Below are positions 35,165-47,668 of a stretch of DNA of 64,000 bases, piece by piece (the stretch's first letter is position 1; the number at the start of each line of letters is the position of its first letter). The translations under genes were made by a program, and so were the position numbers. The DNA is taken from the NCBI GenBank assembly GCA_019787685.1, contig JAHNUO010000041.1, positions 62,001-126,000 of the forward strand, read 5' to 3'. A model generated the notes under the pieces. That model saw only the letters and a program-made list of their open reading frames with translations. It was not told the origin of the DNA and did no database searches. The DNA is from Chiua virens (lineage: Eukaryota; Basidiomycota; Agaricomycetes; Boletales; Boletaceae).

Positions 35165-36718
35165 AGGTTACTAGGGAATCCTGTCCTCAACTCAGTGTCT
35201 TAAGTACGGTATTCATCCTATTTAGGAGCGGCCCGCCAACTCGGGGATAATGATACGGTAACAGTTTGTATGCTTAGTAAGAGGGTCATGTCTGGGTGAG
35301 CAGGTCAACGTACAACATTTAGCGAAGCTTACGTCGTATCATAATGTATCCCGTTGTGAGCTGCTGATGTACTTTGCGGGTTCAAGTCAGTGAAATACAG
35401 TGACTTGGAGCCTGGTCCAGGCATCTTTGAGTCGGCTCAGTAGTGTGCTGTAAGCTGTAGTAACTGCACAAACTTATGTCGGAAATTTCTTTTGGCCATG
35501 CTAATGCCAGCTTACGACCCCTTATGACTGCCTTATAAGGTCTGCTAATCCTTTTTTGAACACTGCAGGGTTCATTATAAGTCATGGATAATGGTCATTA
35601 CAATAAAAAAAATTATATAATTTGCAGGATTAGGCATTATAATGAAGGCAACCTTATGATAATTTATGGTAAGTCATTCCCAACTCCGCAAGAAATTTCC
35701 GACATTTTTTTTGGTTCAGTTGAACTTCCCGTCTACATACTTTCCGCCAACTCCGACAACTTTTTCCCGCCAACTACCATTCCGAACTCTAATAAGTACC
35801 TACCCCACGGGGTGGACTTCACTTCTACTCTCTTGCTAATGCATCAAAACCTCTAACTGAGCAGTGACAGTCACTGTTGTTGCAGTGCGGACGCTTAGGA
35901 CGCGACGGTGGATACCAGACGTGACTTACAGACCTGATACCCTGGCTTGCGGTCTTAGCGAACTGCAACTTGTTCAAATTGTCTGTACTTACGTACGCAA
36001 ATTGTTCGTCCAACCCTCCGTATAGTATTGGACACGTTGCTTTCAGGTTACTCATTATTTGGACCTTCACGGAATCATGGGATCCTTAAAACGCTGCGTT
36101 ATAAATGAAATGTCATGGTTGAGCTCCGGCGGAAGATGCCTTATGTCGGGCAGGGGATGCAGACGGCCTCGTGTTGTGTTTGAAGAAGACTCGGATTTGC
36201 TAAACAGCCCAGAGTCTGAAAGGGCTTCCCGAACCCAGTGACCTCCAAGTCGGCTGGACACTGAACCTCCAAGTTTTCAAGGTTCTCTCCTGCCTACATT
36301 TGCTGTTTCCTTCAGAGATGGTAAGTTCCATGTTATACATTCTAACCCTCGAGTTTGAAGCCTGATCATCCTTAGATTTATCATCAATATCTTCTCGGTT
36401 CGGGCTCGTGACGATGGGACGGCTCTGATAAGCCGTCGCTCGTTCAACCGTCGTCAACATCGTTTCGTCATTTCCATTCTCCTCCAAAAGATTCGCATGT
36501 CAAGTGCATATAACGTCCCAAATTTATGATCGGTGTCCACGCCGACTGGTCTCATAAGGTGAGTGACCAATGTTCCGAATCTTGGTGTATTTACCCTCGG
36601 GTCCATTAAATCCCTGCACAGATCATTCGTCCAATCCTCAGATATTTCATGAACACACCGCTGTATCCATCGTTCAAAAAAGTACACAATGGCCCGGGTA
36701 TATTATGTCAAAATGGAA
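35165..36718. other. Spacer between the two oxidoreductase copies
   Basis: Contains the 5' flank of copy A, a short inverted-repeat element (35476-35705) and a segment at about 36300-36380 similar to 39345-39410 upstream of copy B (TTTCCTTCAGAG, TGGTAAGTTCCA, CGAGTTTGAAG). It is therefore the left-hand partner of the tandem duplication. Small open frames are not convincing genes. Confidence 0.5.
35476..35705. mobile_element. Possible small MITE-like inverted-repeat element
   Basis: ATGTCGGAAATTTCTT at 35476-35491 is exactly inverted at 35690-35705 (AAGAAATTTCCGACAT). The 230-bp interior is A/T-rich and non-coding. No clear target-site duplication can be defined, so mobility is only suggested. 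Confidence 0.4.
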
Positions 36719-38745
36719 TCAGATTTTGAAACCGCCAGCGAGTCCCATCACATCATCTGGGTCAACCGCTCCCTTGATCATCTGTAGTCTGGGCAAGTTA
36801 TCACCATAAAAGTTGGTCACCGGTGTACCGAACATGGCGTAGTTGGGATATACGACCGGGGGAACGACGCCACTACCATCCTCCACGGCGTGCGCTTGGA
36901 GTGTTCTCGCAGTCACCCTTGCCGCATCATATACCGCCTGGTCGTTTTCTCGCTGGTTCCATATAAAGTGTATGTTGAGCGGAAAGAGGCCTTGTGTACG
37001 TGACGGAGGGTATGCTGTGGGTGTCGTGCTGTGGGAGAAGAGCGAGGGGAGAAAGGGCTGCACATCATACGAAATGTCGTATACATCATCCGGAAGGTTT
37101 TGTCTCCAGTACTGGAGTAGTGTGTTCAACAGTCCTTGAAACGACAGTTAGATTCCACTGGCACTTACGTGGGTTTCATTGATGATAGACTGGATAAATG
37201 AAGCCGGATACTTCGCCAGGGAAATCGAGTGGAAGACTAACCTGTAAATATTCTTGGGATTCCCATACAACTTAAATCACTGGCATCGAGAGGCCTACCG
37301 TAAAGAATTATGGCTGACTGGAATTAATGACTTGAGAAAAGGAAGGAACGAGCGCGTCGAAACGTCTCGCCTGAACGAGGGAATCGCTAGAAATTCATCA
37401 AATATGCCAGCAGGTGGGGTTGGTGCATCATAAAAGATGTCCAGACTACCACCGAACTGCCCACAACGGATAAATGTGTGAAATTGGATAATCAAGAGAT
37501 GACTTACCTGACTGCCGCGAGCGTGGTACAATGCAATTATCCCGGCCTTGGGATCGGTGTTGTTTGCTGCGAAATTCGTCGTCGCTGTAATAAATTGGTC
37601 TAGTACGTCCTCCGAATACGAAATGAGACCCCCCTTTACAATCCATGTTAGAACATCTACACGAAACCGGAATGAAACCAGGAGTACCCAAACTTGTGTC
37701 TGCGGGAACGTCTTGAACGTAAATCTGGTTACGATGCCCTGAACGGGAATCAAAGCTAGATCAGCAGCCAAACATCCTCACGTACGTAGTTATTCATTCC
37801 ACCCTACAAGACGATTGAATCAAGTTATTAAATTATAGGTTGGAGAAGAACGTACTTTGAGAGCAAAGAACAAGTCAGGACTTGAGGCCTCTGTCACGTC
37901 GATGACTGTTCCGTTAGGCGTAACCAACTCAAAGGCTAGTGCGGTATCAATGGTCAGCCCATATTGATTTGTATGCCAAGAGTAACCTGATCACGACGTC
38001 AGTACGCTTGTCAAGCCCACATGCCACTAGCAGAACACACCTCCACCAAGTGTATACCCAGCGACACCCACTCCAGATATCCTTCCACCTGCAACGTTCA
38101 CACCATACCGTTCAAGGGCTTCGTACACGTCGTCCCATGTCAGGCCTGCCCCTACGCTGACAATCCCTGCCTTGGAATGATAGACGATCTTAGAGAACCT
38201 CGTCATCGCAATTTGGACTCCTTCAGTTGATGAAAATCCCGGATTGGTGGCATGACCACCGCCTTTGACCTGAAAGAACATATTATTAGAGGGTCGAGTT
38301 GATTGCAATTGTAAGGACACGCACCGCGAACGGAGTTCGTGCACGACCGAGAATTCGTAACTAGGCGCGAACATGTAAATGGTAGGGCGTCATCTGGGTG
38401 GAAAGGGCTCACCGCAATGCCAACGTCTTCTGGTGTACCAGGCTCGAATGAACACTCTGCAAATTGTGTACTAGATGAGGCAAAGTGACTAATATCTTCA
38501 AGATATTTCGCCGACACTGGAGTGAGTATCACGTTAAAACAAAATGGACGATACGGAAAGGGTAGCCACGAACTCTTGTCATAGACGTTTGACGCCGAGG
38601 AGATAGAGGAAGCGATTTCCTGGCATGTATCGCTGAGCAATGGGCGGGACTCGGCCTGAGAGTGTATTTTCTGGGTATCGCCAAAAAGCGAGTTGATGGC
38701 ACTGGCCAAAGTCACTATTTCAGTGAGTAATGTGGCACCAATCAT
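36719..38745 (-). CDS. FAD-linked (berberine-bridge-type) oxidoreductase, copy B
   Basis: A secreted-type flavoenzyme of the PCMH/BBE family. A complete spliced reading can be followed: ATG 38745; introns 38573-38517 (57 nt), 38412-38361 (52 nt) and 38324-38270 (55 nt); then several more GT..AG introns of about 45-60 nt, including one joining NETH to YWRQNLPDDV. Landmarks: signal-like IGATLLTEIVTLASAINS, CQEIASSISSASNVY, YLEDISHFASSS, FEPGTPEDVGIA, FAD histidine in VKGGGHATN, GLTWDDVYEALERYGV, ISGVGVAGYTLGGGYSW, GIVTRFTFKTFPQTQ, and the C-terminal BBE segment with NYAMFGTP, NLPRLQMIKGAVDP and MGLAGGFKI. There is no Cys in the ISGVGVAG motif, so FAD is probably linked through His only. Substrate unknown (sugars or aromatic alcohols are typical of the family). 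Apparently intact. Confidence 0.88.
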
Positions 38746-39958
38746 ACTAGAATCTGAGAGGAAGTTGGATCACTAGGGAATCCTACATGAGCCAGTGCCG
38801 TTGTTTGAGTGGCTTAAGTACTTCTCGAAAGTCATCTCATTTGGAAGCGGTATCACTCGGAGATTTGATATAAATGAGACTGTTTCACGGTGCAACTTAT
38901 GGTCTGATTCTGAATCAAAATCAGCTCACTGGATAGTGCGGCGATGGAACTTGAATGTGCTACTTCAAGTTACAGCGCAAGTTAGTCTCTCCAAGTTCTG
39001 CCAAATCAGACCATCAAGAATCCCGATAACTACATAATTCGTTCCATACTCTACGAACTTCTCAGGTCGATGACTCGCTCGCGCCACAATTCTGAACATG
39101 GTACGCGGATGAAAATGTGATTTTGTGAGTTTTGAAATTTGATCCATCAGAGTTTACATAAGTAATAACTCGAGCAAGTGAAGATGATCGATTAGGGATG
39201 TGCGATTCTGGCTGTGGTGGACGTAATGTCGATTGGGAAGACAAACTACGCGAACTGCTCGTCTAAACCTCTTAAAGGTGACACGTCGCTTTGATCATAG
39301 CAGCGTGTACGAATGGGCTAGGAAATCCAGATGGTAGCCGCTGGGTGTTTCCTTCAGAGCTGGTAAGTTCCACGTCATCCATTCAGATGTTCGAGTTTGA
39401 AGTCTGATCCCTACGGACCCTACCTCTGTCACGTCCAGGCGTCTGGGAAATTAGCGACATTCACGGCCCCAGATATGATGGTGTTAGGAACGACCTGTCA
39501 ATAACTTGATTGCCACGAAAGCGAACATGACACGGCGATGTTTCGTTTGACATTTGCGATGACATTGACATGTCATTTGAAACGCCTCTTAATCTGGTTG
39601 GCGGTATTCCGCGGGATTAACTGGCGCTTATTATGGATAACAGCTCAGTCAATGCTCGTGAATCGATCCGTGCTGGTAACCGATACTGAGACTCAGGCTT
39701 GATAGCGTACCTTGTTATACGATGAGTGACAGGGATACCTGGTCGAGGGAATGCGGCTAGAATATTCAAATCGTATGGTCACTGATCTAGGAGCTCTATT
39801 ATTAATATGGATTCGGAAGCCCGATTTAAAGACGGCTCGGATATAAAACCAACAGCCAATATATGCAAATGAATGGTGAATCGTAACAAACCTTGGCTGC
39901 TACAGGTCATGACTCATGATCGTGTTATTACTTAGAAATTCTTCGAGTCTGAGGTTGC
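38746..39958. other. Upstream region of copy B, partly duplicated
   Basis: The stretch after the ATG shares CACTAGGGAATCCT-like and GGCTTAAGTAC-like words with the flank of copy A. The block at 39345-39410 matches 36300-36380. No gene is apparent in the remainder. Confidence 0.4.
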
Positions 39959-40683
39959 TATACAGTCATTACCGGCCGTTTGAGCCACCACCACCGTTTG
40001 AGCCAACCCGTCCCAACACCTCACCAGAGCAAATATATATTGATTTAATGAGTGATCATCATGGACATCTATACCTTGTTTACTGTGTACAGACTACTGA
40101 AAAATTAGAGCATGCTGATTCCTTGTGATGAGCAATTCTATATGTCATTTTGTGTGTTTTCACACATACAATCAATCCTCCACCCAGATTGATGATTTTT
40201 TATGTGTGTACAACATTAACCAAACTTATGACCACCACTTTAGCTAAAATTTGGATGGATCAAACAACTGTGCAAGCTGCCAGCTCGATGCCGAAGCAGG
40301 AGGTTGTCTTTGACACTTTATCTCGTTATCAATGTATGATTAACCAAATATAGACATGATGAAAGTGTTGGCGCCGGTCGGCAACTCAGACCACCGACGA
40401 GGATTGAGCGGAGTAGGAATGCTGTGCGGCGATAGCCTCGTTATCGGAATGATATGCCTAATTTGGAACTGGCTCAAACGATGGTCGAGAGCCGATAAGA
40501 AGCGTTTTGCTGATTTATGTACACCACACGAACCACGAACACGATGCATTCAAATATCTAACTAGACTTGTGTCCTCACAGTACAATAGATATGGTGTGA
40601 TGCGATCTAAGAAATCTGATTCAGAAATATTTTTATAGTGCATCAAAAATTTCCTGGCTCAAACGGCCGGTAATGACTGTATA
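39959..40683. mobile_element. MITE with perfect 29-bp terminal inverted repeats
   Basis: The left end 39959-39987 starts TATACAGTCATTACCGGCCG and the right end 40655-40683 is its exact reverse complement over 29 bp. The element is 725 bp and has no transposase frame. A subterminal GTTTGAGCCA motif recurs just inside the left end (about 39995), and its complement TGGCTCAAACG recurs internally near 40470. The terminal TATA leaves the target duplication ambiguous (TA or TATA), which fits a Tc1/mariner-pogo-like non-autonomous element. Confidence 0.85.
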
Positions 40684-41070
40684 CATAAAACAGCGATACG
40701 ATCAAGCGAAGGGGTGACGGCAATTTTCAAGTACTTACGTACGCGGAGCACTTGATCACGTCATATTCGCTAAATATTCGCTAGTCTCAAGTATGTAACC
40801 AACGCACAAGAGTAGCGACAAGTTATCTTACAACAACACCATTCACAAGACAAGTTTACAACAATAAGGAGCAGAGGGGACGCATAATGCCAGATACTGG
40901 CGACAAAACATTGGAGAGCATAAAAAGGTTACCATAACTAAACACATTCAGAAGTTGAATCAGATTAACAGTCTAGCGTGTCCAAACCGAAAGGGCAACT
41001 TTGCCATAATACAAGAAAGGCAGTCGAAAAGTATAAATTTCATGGGTTTGATTCACTGTGGGGTAAAAGC
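40684..41070. other. 3' flank of second HMG-box gene
   Basis: Non-coding interval between the MITE and the stop codon at 41073-41071; presumed 3' untranslated region. Nothing else seen. Confidence 0.35.
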
Positions 41071-42882
41071 TCAGTATGCGATGGCAGGTAAGCAATCCTC
41101 CATATGGACACGAATGCAATCATCTCCGAGTCCACCGAGGTCATCACTGCCTGGGTAGTGGTATAAAGCGATTGTGCCATCCGCACAAGCGCTGTAGTGT
41201 GGTGCGCACCAATCGTCGACATTCGTGGGTCCCCCGTACTCGTTGATGAAGATAGGCATTTGGTCATGCAAGACCGCGCACTCGGCCCAGCTCTTCTCGT
41301 AATACGCGTTCTGCGTGTCTCTGGCATAGGTTGCCGATAATCCGTTGTCAAATTCCGCGTTAGCAGTGGGGCAAAAGTTGTAGGCAGCTAAAGAGTGGTC
41401 CTCGACGGGAGAAAGGGTTGGGGGCGTGTGGAGGGTGTAAGTCAAACCAGGGCAGTCAGGGGAGGGAGGAAGACCTATTGATGTCTCAAGGAGATTGTAC
41501 GGCTGTAATGATTACGTGCTGAGCAGATAATCTCAATAACCGAAGTATGATCAATACTCACGTCGTTCCAGCGTGCTGGCACGCCTTCCCTAAGTACGGA
41601 CGGGAGAACCAGGGGAGACAGACATCCGATGGAGTCCGCCGATACGGCATGCGCAAGGTCTTCTGTCTCTTCGCCATTGAATGATGGAGGGCACGCGCTC
41701 TGCGGAGATTCCGCGATGTCGTACGACACGTTGGCGAAGACGCTGTCAAGCGAGTTGTGACGGTGGTGAGAAGATGTCTGCTCGGGGGAGGATTGACCCG
41801 CTGGAGCAGAAAGAGAGCGCTTGAACATCGCAGTGAGTGGGATTCGGAAACGGTCGTCATGCGTAGCGTCGGGAGTCTGAGCACGGGTTTGAAACTGAGG
41901 GCCAGGTGGAGTGGGGATGTCGCCAGCCTTGGTGGACATGACCTCGCCATTGATCTTAACTTCGTTCACCGCGGCCGCTGGGTCTTGCTGCTCATCTCTG
42001 CCCTTCCTCCCAGTTCCACCTCTGCAAGCACCACTCTGTCCGTTACTCCCTTTACCTGTACTATCCTCCCATTTCCTCACCGCATCCTCTAGATCCACGC
42101 CTGTCTTTCCTTCGACCAAAAGATCCGCAATGATAGCACATCTCTCGTCACCACTTTTCGCTTTCTTATTCGCAGAATTGCCCTTGACCTTCCGTCCGGC
42201 TTGACTGCCTCGCTTTCGATTAGACGCTTGAGGTCCGTCCTTGACCTTAAGTTTGGCGAATGCGTTGGCCCCTGGCCGGAAACGCCAATCGGGGTATCGT
42301 TTCCTATGTTCCGCCTGTGCGACCAGCGCCTTTGCCTCCCAGATCTCCCTTTCTTCGCGAGGAAGTGTCTTCCAATATTTACCTGTGGTCGAGTTATAAT
42401 ACAATACGACTCGTGATGACGAACCCGAAATACGTACCGATGATCTTTGAAAGAGTACTATGGTTGCCTTCTACCTTCTCCGGAACTTGCTGGCTGCGGA
42501 TGAAAGAGGATCTGAAGAGGATAAAGGCGTTGGGCGGGCGTGGGATATACGAGGCGTCGCGCTTCTTGGCGTGACTGACGCGGTCGGGACCTTGGGATGC
42601 TACCTGGGTATCAGAGAGCTCGGCGAAGTCGGCGGGAGATGCGGGGGCCGGGTTATCCCAAACGGTTTCGAACGGGACGGTAGGATCCGCACTCAGGGCG
42701 GTGATGGGGGTCATGTCGGTGAAGAATGTAAACGTCATCGAAGGATTCGGGTTGTCGACGAGGGGCGGCATTCCGTCTGATAAGTTTCTTTGATGAGATA
42801 GATATTTTAAATAAGGGAAGAAAGGCGCACCGTCGTCGTCGAAGTCGCACTGGGTGGTATCGTATTCACGGATGGCAGGCAT
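41071..42882 (-). CDS. HMG-box (MATA_HMG type) transcription factor, paralogue
   Basis: Start ATG at 42882 (MPAIREYDTTQCDFDDDG). Introns: a probable 54-nt one near 42834-42781 (GTGCGC..TATCAG; it is in frame, so retention is harmless), 42437-42383 (55 nt, inside the HMG box) and 41561-41503 (59 nt). The HMG box reads YIPRPPNAFILFRSSF, NHSTLSKIIG then KYWKTLPREEREIW, AKALVAQAEHRKRYPDW. It is followed by a basic linker and ERCAIIADLLVEGKTGVDLE, the same post-box block as in the gene at 26519-28022. The C terminus is acidic and aromatic (NEYGGPTNVDDW, YHYPGSDDLGGLGDD), plausible for activation. Function by family: sequence-specific nuclear regulator. The two genes share orientation and domain order, with an intron in the box of this one only. 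No lesions seen. Confidence 0.9.
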
Positions 42883-45454
42883 GGTAAACAGTATCTGGAA
42901 GTATTGTAGAGAGAAAGCAGGTAGAGGTCAGGATGTCGATTGATCAGGATTAAGCCAACGATTGCAGGGACACGGTACGCACAGAATGGTGATAGAGCGT
43001 CTAGAAGACTGTCAGCAGGTTGACCGAGCAGAGTGGTGCTTTATTCTCTCTTTGGAAACTGGGGCGATGGAATGGAAGAATTGAGCGTTCTCAGCCGGTC
43101 AGTTCCCACCAACCTAAACTTCCCGCTCCTGGGCGCTTCAAGAATCCCCGGATAACTCCCTTTCTCCGACATGCTTACCGCAACCCCACGCGTTCGTGTA
43201 ACACAGCCGGTTATAATCGTAGTGTCACGGCGAACTTTTTAAATCTCTACTCAATTGCAAGCACCCTGTTTTTCGTCAGCTTTGAGTCTCTTGACTCACT
43301 CAGCACTTTGCTTCATGCGCGTTCCAAGATCTGTACAGATGTGAAAAAAATCTAGAAGAAAAAAACGCGATAACATCATGACAGCATGTCCTGTCGGCTT
43401 TGCCGACAATTACCGTAATCAGTAATTCCGCCAGGTAGCGTCGGTCACTTCTTGTACATGGTGCCATTGTATCTTTTCGTGTGGCCTCAAGGAAACCTCG
43501 TGCTTCATCCTCCCGAAACCGAGAAAAGACATTCTTTTTTTGCAGGCCCCCATAGTCGTCTCGAACCCAGACAGCACCGCAACTAGCCTTGAATCCCCCG
43601 CTCGTTCGCGAAGTCTCATCGATGGAATACCCGGATGCAAGATCGGACTTCCTGGACAGTCCAGCAATGCGGTCCCGTGTTCTAGGCCCAACTTCACTTC
43701 TTATCGATGCTAACCGCAGATTGGGGTCCCGTGTCCATCCGATTTGCTCGAGATAATACACAGGACTACTGCGAACGGGTGCGTGCTATCCCCACCAAGA
43801 AGTTAATGCAGACTGTCCGCAGTCCATGAAAGGATGTTCTCTAGCTTCGCAGGTGACCAAGGGCTCGGTCCCGTGGCACTGGTACGAGACCTTTGTGCAA
43901 CTCGATGCGTCTATTGGTTGCTTCGACCCAATTGCGAATCCTAGCACTTCCGACACGCTCGTGTTCATGGAGCATACGAGGTATCTGCACACTTCGGGAC
44001 TCTTGACACCATTCCATACGGTGTACCACTTCTGCTGCTGGATCGCGGACCAGTCCCCCAAATGGTAGATGCCGGTGCCAAGCTTATCCCGTTTCAAGAC
44101 CCTGCCTGGCCTTCCTGGCCCAGAGTCCTGAGAACTCGCTGGTCTTCATCACTGTCTCTGCGCTCCGCAAGTCATTCATAGCATCGGGGCAATATCCATT
44201 CCTAGTCCAAGCCTTGCTGGACGATCTGCGGGAGATGTGGTCCTTCGTGAGACCCACTAGAACTCCCATCTCACGGTCCTGCATACTTGCTAGTGACAAA
44301 TGTGTAAGGCGTAATCCGCCTGGTTATCCATCGAGCCATCAGGTTGCTTGGGCGGACGGCATTCCAAACTCTGACTGGCCGAGATCACCGGTACTGATTA
44401 GAAGTCGCAATGCAATCACATGTTCCTTGCTACGCTCTTCCAACAGGTAATGCGACTATCTGTTGACTGACGTCCTCTGTAGGACGATGCCCATCGACTC
44501 GCATCTCCATCATCGCGAATGCTTTGACTGGGGTTTGCCTTATTGAATCTGCCCGCGATGGGTCCCACCGCAACTTGATGTACCCACTGCGGTGACGGTG
44601 CCACCTTGCCCTGATGTCGTGCACATTCTCTCTTCGGCGCGTGAGCCAGCGTTCATGATCAAGTTTTCGGACAGTGTGTGTTCCGAATACGTTATCAGTG
44701 GATGATATGGTAGATATCATTCGTGGATAACGCACTCGATGGACAGGCTTCGGCTCTGACGAAAGGTGGGCAGCTGTTTCAAGGATCAAAGGTCCATGCT
44801 GTACATACAGATCGAGTGCCCTGCTGCCAGTGGCTGTGGACGTTCAAGTTTTTGGACGGTACAGTACGTGATCCGAGTACGTTTTCAGTGGATGATAATA
44901 ATACGGAGGACTCCTCCGCCCACTTGACCAATCCGTATCCGAAATCAAGGTTAACCAATGGCAGAAGCAGGGGATAGAAAACCATCCGGTAGTAGTTGTG
45001 ATTGGTGCCTAGAAGCAAGTATATCAATGCAAACTTGGAGCCGCCCGGAGGCTCCCACTCTGTAGGCTTCAAATGACATTCCTAGGTCAAATATGCCACC
45101 AGGGCCTTCCGGGACGCCGTCGACGTCAATGACCAATTCGCACGTAAACCAATCGGTGAAATTGTCAATGGAGAGGAGAACGAGGAGCACAAGTAGGAAT
45201 TTCAAGAGTTATCTAGCGCGTGTTCAGTTGCCTCCGTGACTGTGCCTCAAGTGATCCATATCAAATTGATGCTGAAATCACTCTCGTCGGGCCCGTCATG
45301 TCACCACTTGTTTCCGAATTTTTTCTATACGATACTAAGTACCAAAGCGACTGACCGCTATGAGCCATTCAAGCCCTCATCGAGGACGTGCGCAGATGAC
45401 CAGAGTACATATGCATTCAAGCTGTGGGTGATACGACCTTGGGTTACAGAAAAT
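42883..45454. other. Interval without a recognised gene
   Basis: The first about 250 bp are the HMG gene's 5' flank. A minus-strand frame 45205-44951 starts with a signal-like MKFLLVLLVLLSIDNFTDW and could be the first exon of a secreted or membrane protein continuing through ALIYLLLGTNHNYYR (about 45030), but later exons are not clear. Two related 50-bp words near 44665-44705 and 44850-44895 (ending TCAGTGGATGATA) suggest a local duplication. Frames at 43786-44097 and 43826-44068 lie on opposite strands and cannot both be real; neither is recognised. Confidence 0.3.
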
Positions 45455-47118
45455 CTGACGTTTGACTTGGGATGCGGGATGCAAGGGTCTCTACGCCGGT
45501 TGACTCGGCACTTGCTACCGGTCGCAAGCAGCATGACGCCATCTACTAAGCCCTTTAAACATAAAAGACGTGCTTGTCCTGATCGTTGACAATCTATCTT
45601 CAGTGGGGACATGTAGGAGATCTTTGGCACTTCCAATGGCGCCTACCTGAAATAGCGTCATCAGTGGACGGAACACGAAATAGTCGAGAGTCAACGGACT
45701 TTAAGATAATCGGCATTGAAAGGCTCGAATCCCGACTAAGACTTTCAATACCTTGCAGCATTCATGAGATCGTGATTGAGCAGGCAAGCCCTGGATACAG
45801 CTAGCGACCGTCGATTCCGGTGAGTGCCGCTCATGAACACTCACGTATCAAGTATATGAAACTCGAATGACACTGGAATTCACAGATGATCTCTTTTGCT
45901 CTGAAGATTGTTCTTCATTGCAACGTTAGCATGAAACTTATCGAGGGACAGTCAACCCACCATTAGAAGTGATTCAACTAGAACTCGAGGAGTTCACCGT
46001 TTGCACGTCGACGGCATCCACACTCATCGCATATGAGACGGCGGGACAGTGGGCGCGGGGGAAACAACGAGTGGCTCTCCCTCGACAAGCGTCGAAACTG
46101 GGAAACGTTAGACAAAATGAGAAGAGAACCATCAACATACTGACTTGGAGAACCCGAAAGAACCGCCTCAACACTTTGTTTCGGTCACAGGCCGCTCGGT
46201 AAACATTCAGCTGTTTCGCAAAACCAGTAAGAACCAACCACAATGCGACGCAATGCACGGACGCACCATTTGACGCACCAGCATGCGTAACAGCGGCTCA
46301 CTCAGCAAGCATGGGCGTCAACTAGCAACGCCTCCGCACTGCGGGGATGGTCAGTAGTATCCGGTAACTACGATAGTCGTTCCAAAATCCGTCTTGACGT
46401 CCTCCAGGGAGTGCTCAGTCCCAGACTGGGCATTTTGGTGTGTCGAGACTTTGTTAACATTTCCTTTTCGCGGGTATGAGGCAACCTCCATGGGTATCGC
46501 GGGTAGAGGTCGCGGGTATCATATCAGCGCCAGGCTGATCAGTAATTGTGCGAGGAAATGGTAAAATGTCCCGAATAATCTCGAGGTTCCTGACCATCGG
46601 ATTGTGGCTGAAAATGTGGCTCGGACGGCGGAAGACATCGAGAATTTAGGTACACACCATACGTATTTTGCCAGTAATGATTGAACCACCACGATAAAGT
46701 TGGGGCTGCAAGTGTATCTTGAACAACTTGACGCATGCTGAGCCTCGTGAGATGACTAGACACAACTAATGACCCTCAATTGCTGCACACAGATATCACG
46801 TTAGTCATGTGTAGCTCGAAGGACAAAGCGAAAGAGTGTACCACCTTTGCCGTCTTGGCGCTTTCTGTCGGCTGAGCGACCCTTGCAAGGATCCATGCTT
46901 CCGGCGTCGTCTCCTTTGTGGCCTGGCCGGCGAGATCACTGCTGGCAGGGCCACCTTCTTGATCACGGTGGCTCCGCCTGCAGGCCAACCAGCTGCGAAT
47001 GTAGGTGTGCGACTGTGCGGGTAACCGTGGTCCTTGTCACTGACTGACTGCTAAAACTTGGCGTGGACGGGCTTTCGAGGAATCGTTGTGGCCCTTATCA
47101 TCGCAAATCGTCATCTTG

Positions 47119-47668
47119 TCAATCCTGGTGGTGAGTTCCTGGTTCTCTTCTTGTACGAGTCCGTCTCTGCGCGGGCGGGGTCTCCATATTGGCTGTGATC
47201 TTCTGTGAGCTGTACGCTATCGCAAGAATGGCTGATTTGTCTCGTACATAGGTGCTTGAACTTTCCAGCCGCTGACGATTCCCTGAGGATGACGAAGACG
47301 AAGTCCGACGGCGTTTCGACAACATGAACGACAAGAACAACAATAACCGACTAGTGTGACCACAAAAAAAACGGTGGACAGTTGCACCATGGCAATGGCA
47401 AACACCGTTGCTCGTGTGACGGCGTCGTGCAGTCCAATAATGTCGTCTAGCAGATGAACAACTAGTAGGCCTGCGGATCGATGGGAGCCACAGGAGACCT
47501 GTGAATGCGAAGACACGCGGAGCGACTGGTAACGGGACAAGATAGCAGGGACTCGGAGAAAGGAGAGCGCAGAGAAAAAAGTGGACATGGAAGAAAGGAA
47601 AGGAACTGGGGATCTTGAGATTGCGGTGCCGTCCTTATAAGCGTTGGTGATTGAAGTTCGGGCTGCAC
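47119..47668 (-). other. Uncertain small membrane-protein frame in duplicated block
   Basis: Overlapping minus-strand frames include a hydrophobic stretch (TVFAIAMVQLSTVFFVVTLV) and a Cys-rich or Val-rich continuation depending on frame. The matching region of copy 2 (52665-53175) has an equivalent arrangement with frame differences. This may be a small multi-exon gene or a relic; no family is recognised and the two copies do not agree on one frame. Confidence 0.25.

Noticed and set aside
26519..42882. Calling the region a mating-type locus because of the HMG genes
   Set aside because: There are no homeodomain pair, pheromone or receptor genes, and HMG-box regulators of this type occur outside mating loci in basidiomycetes.
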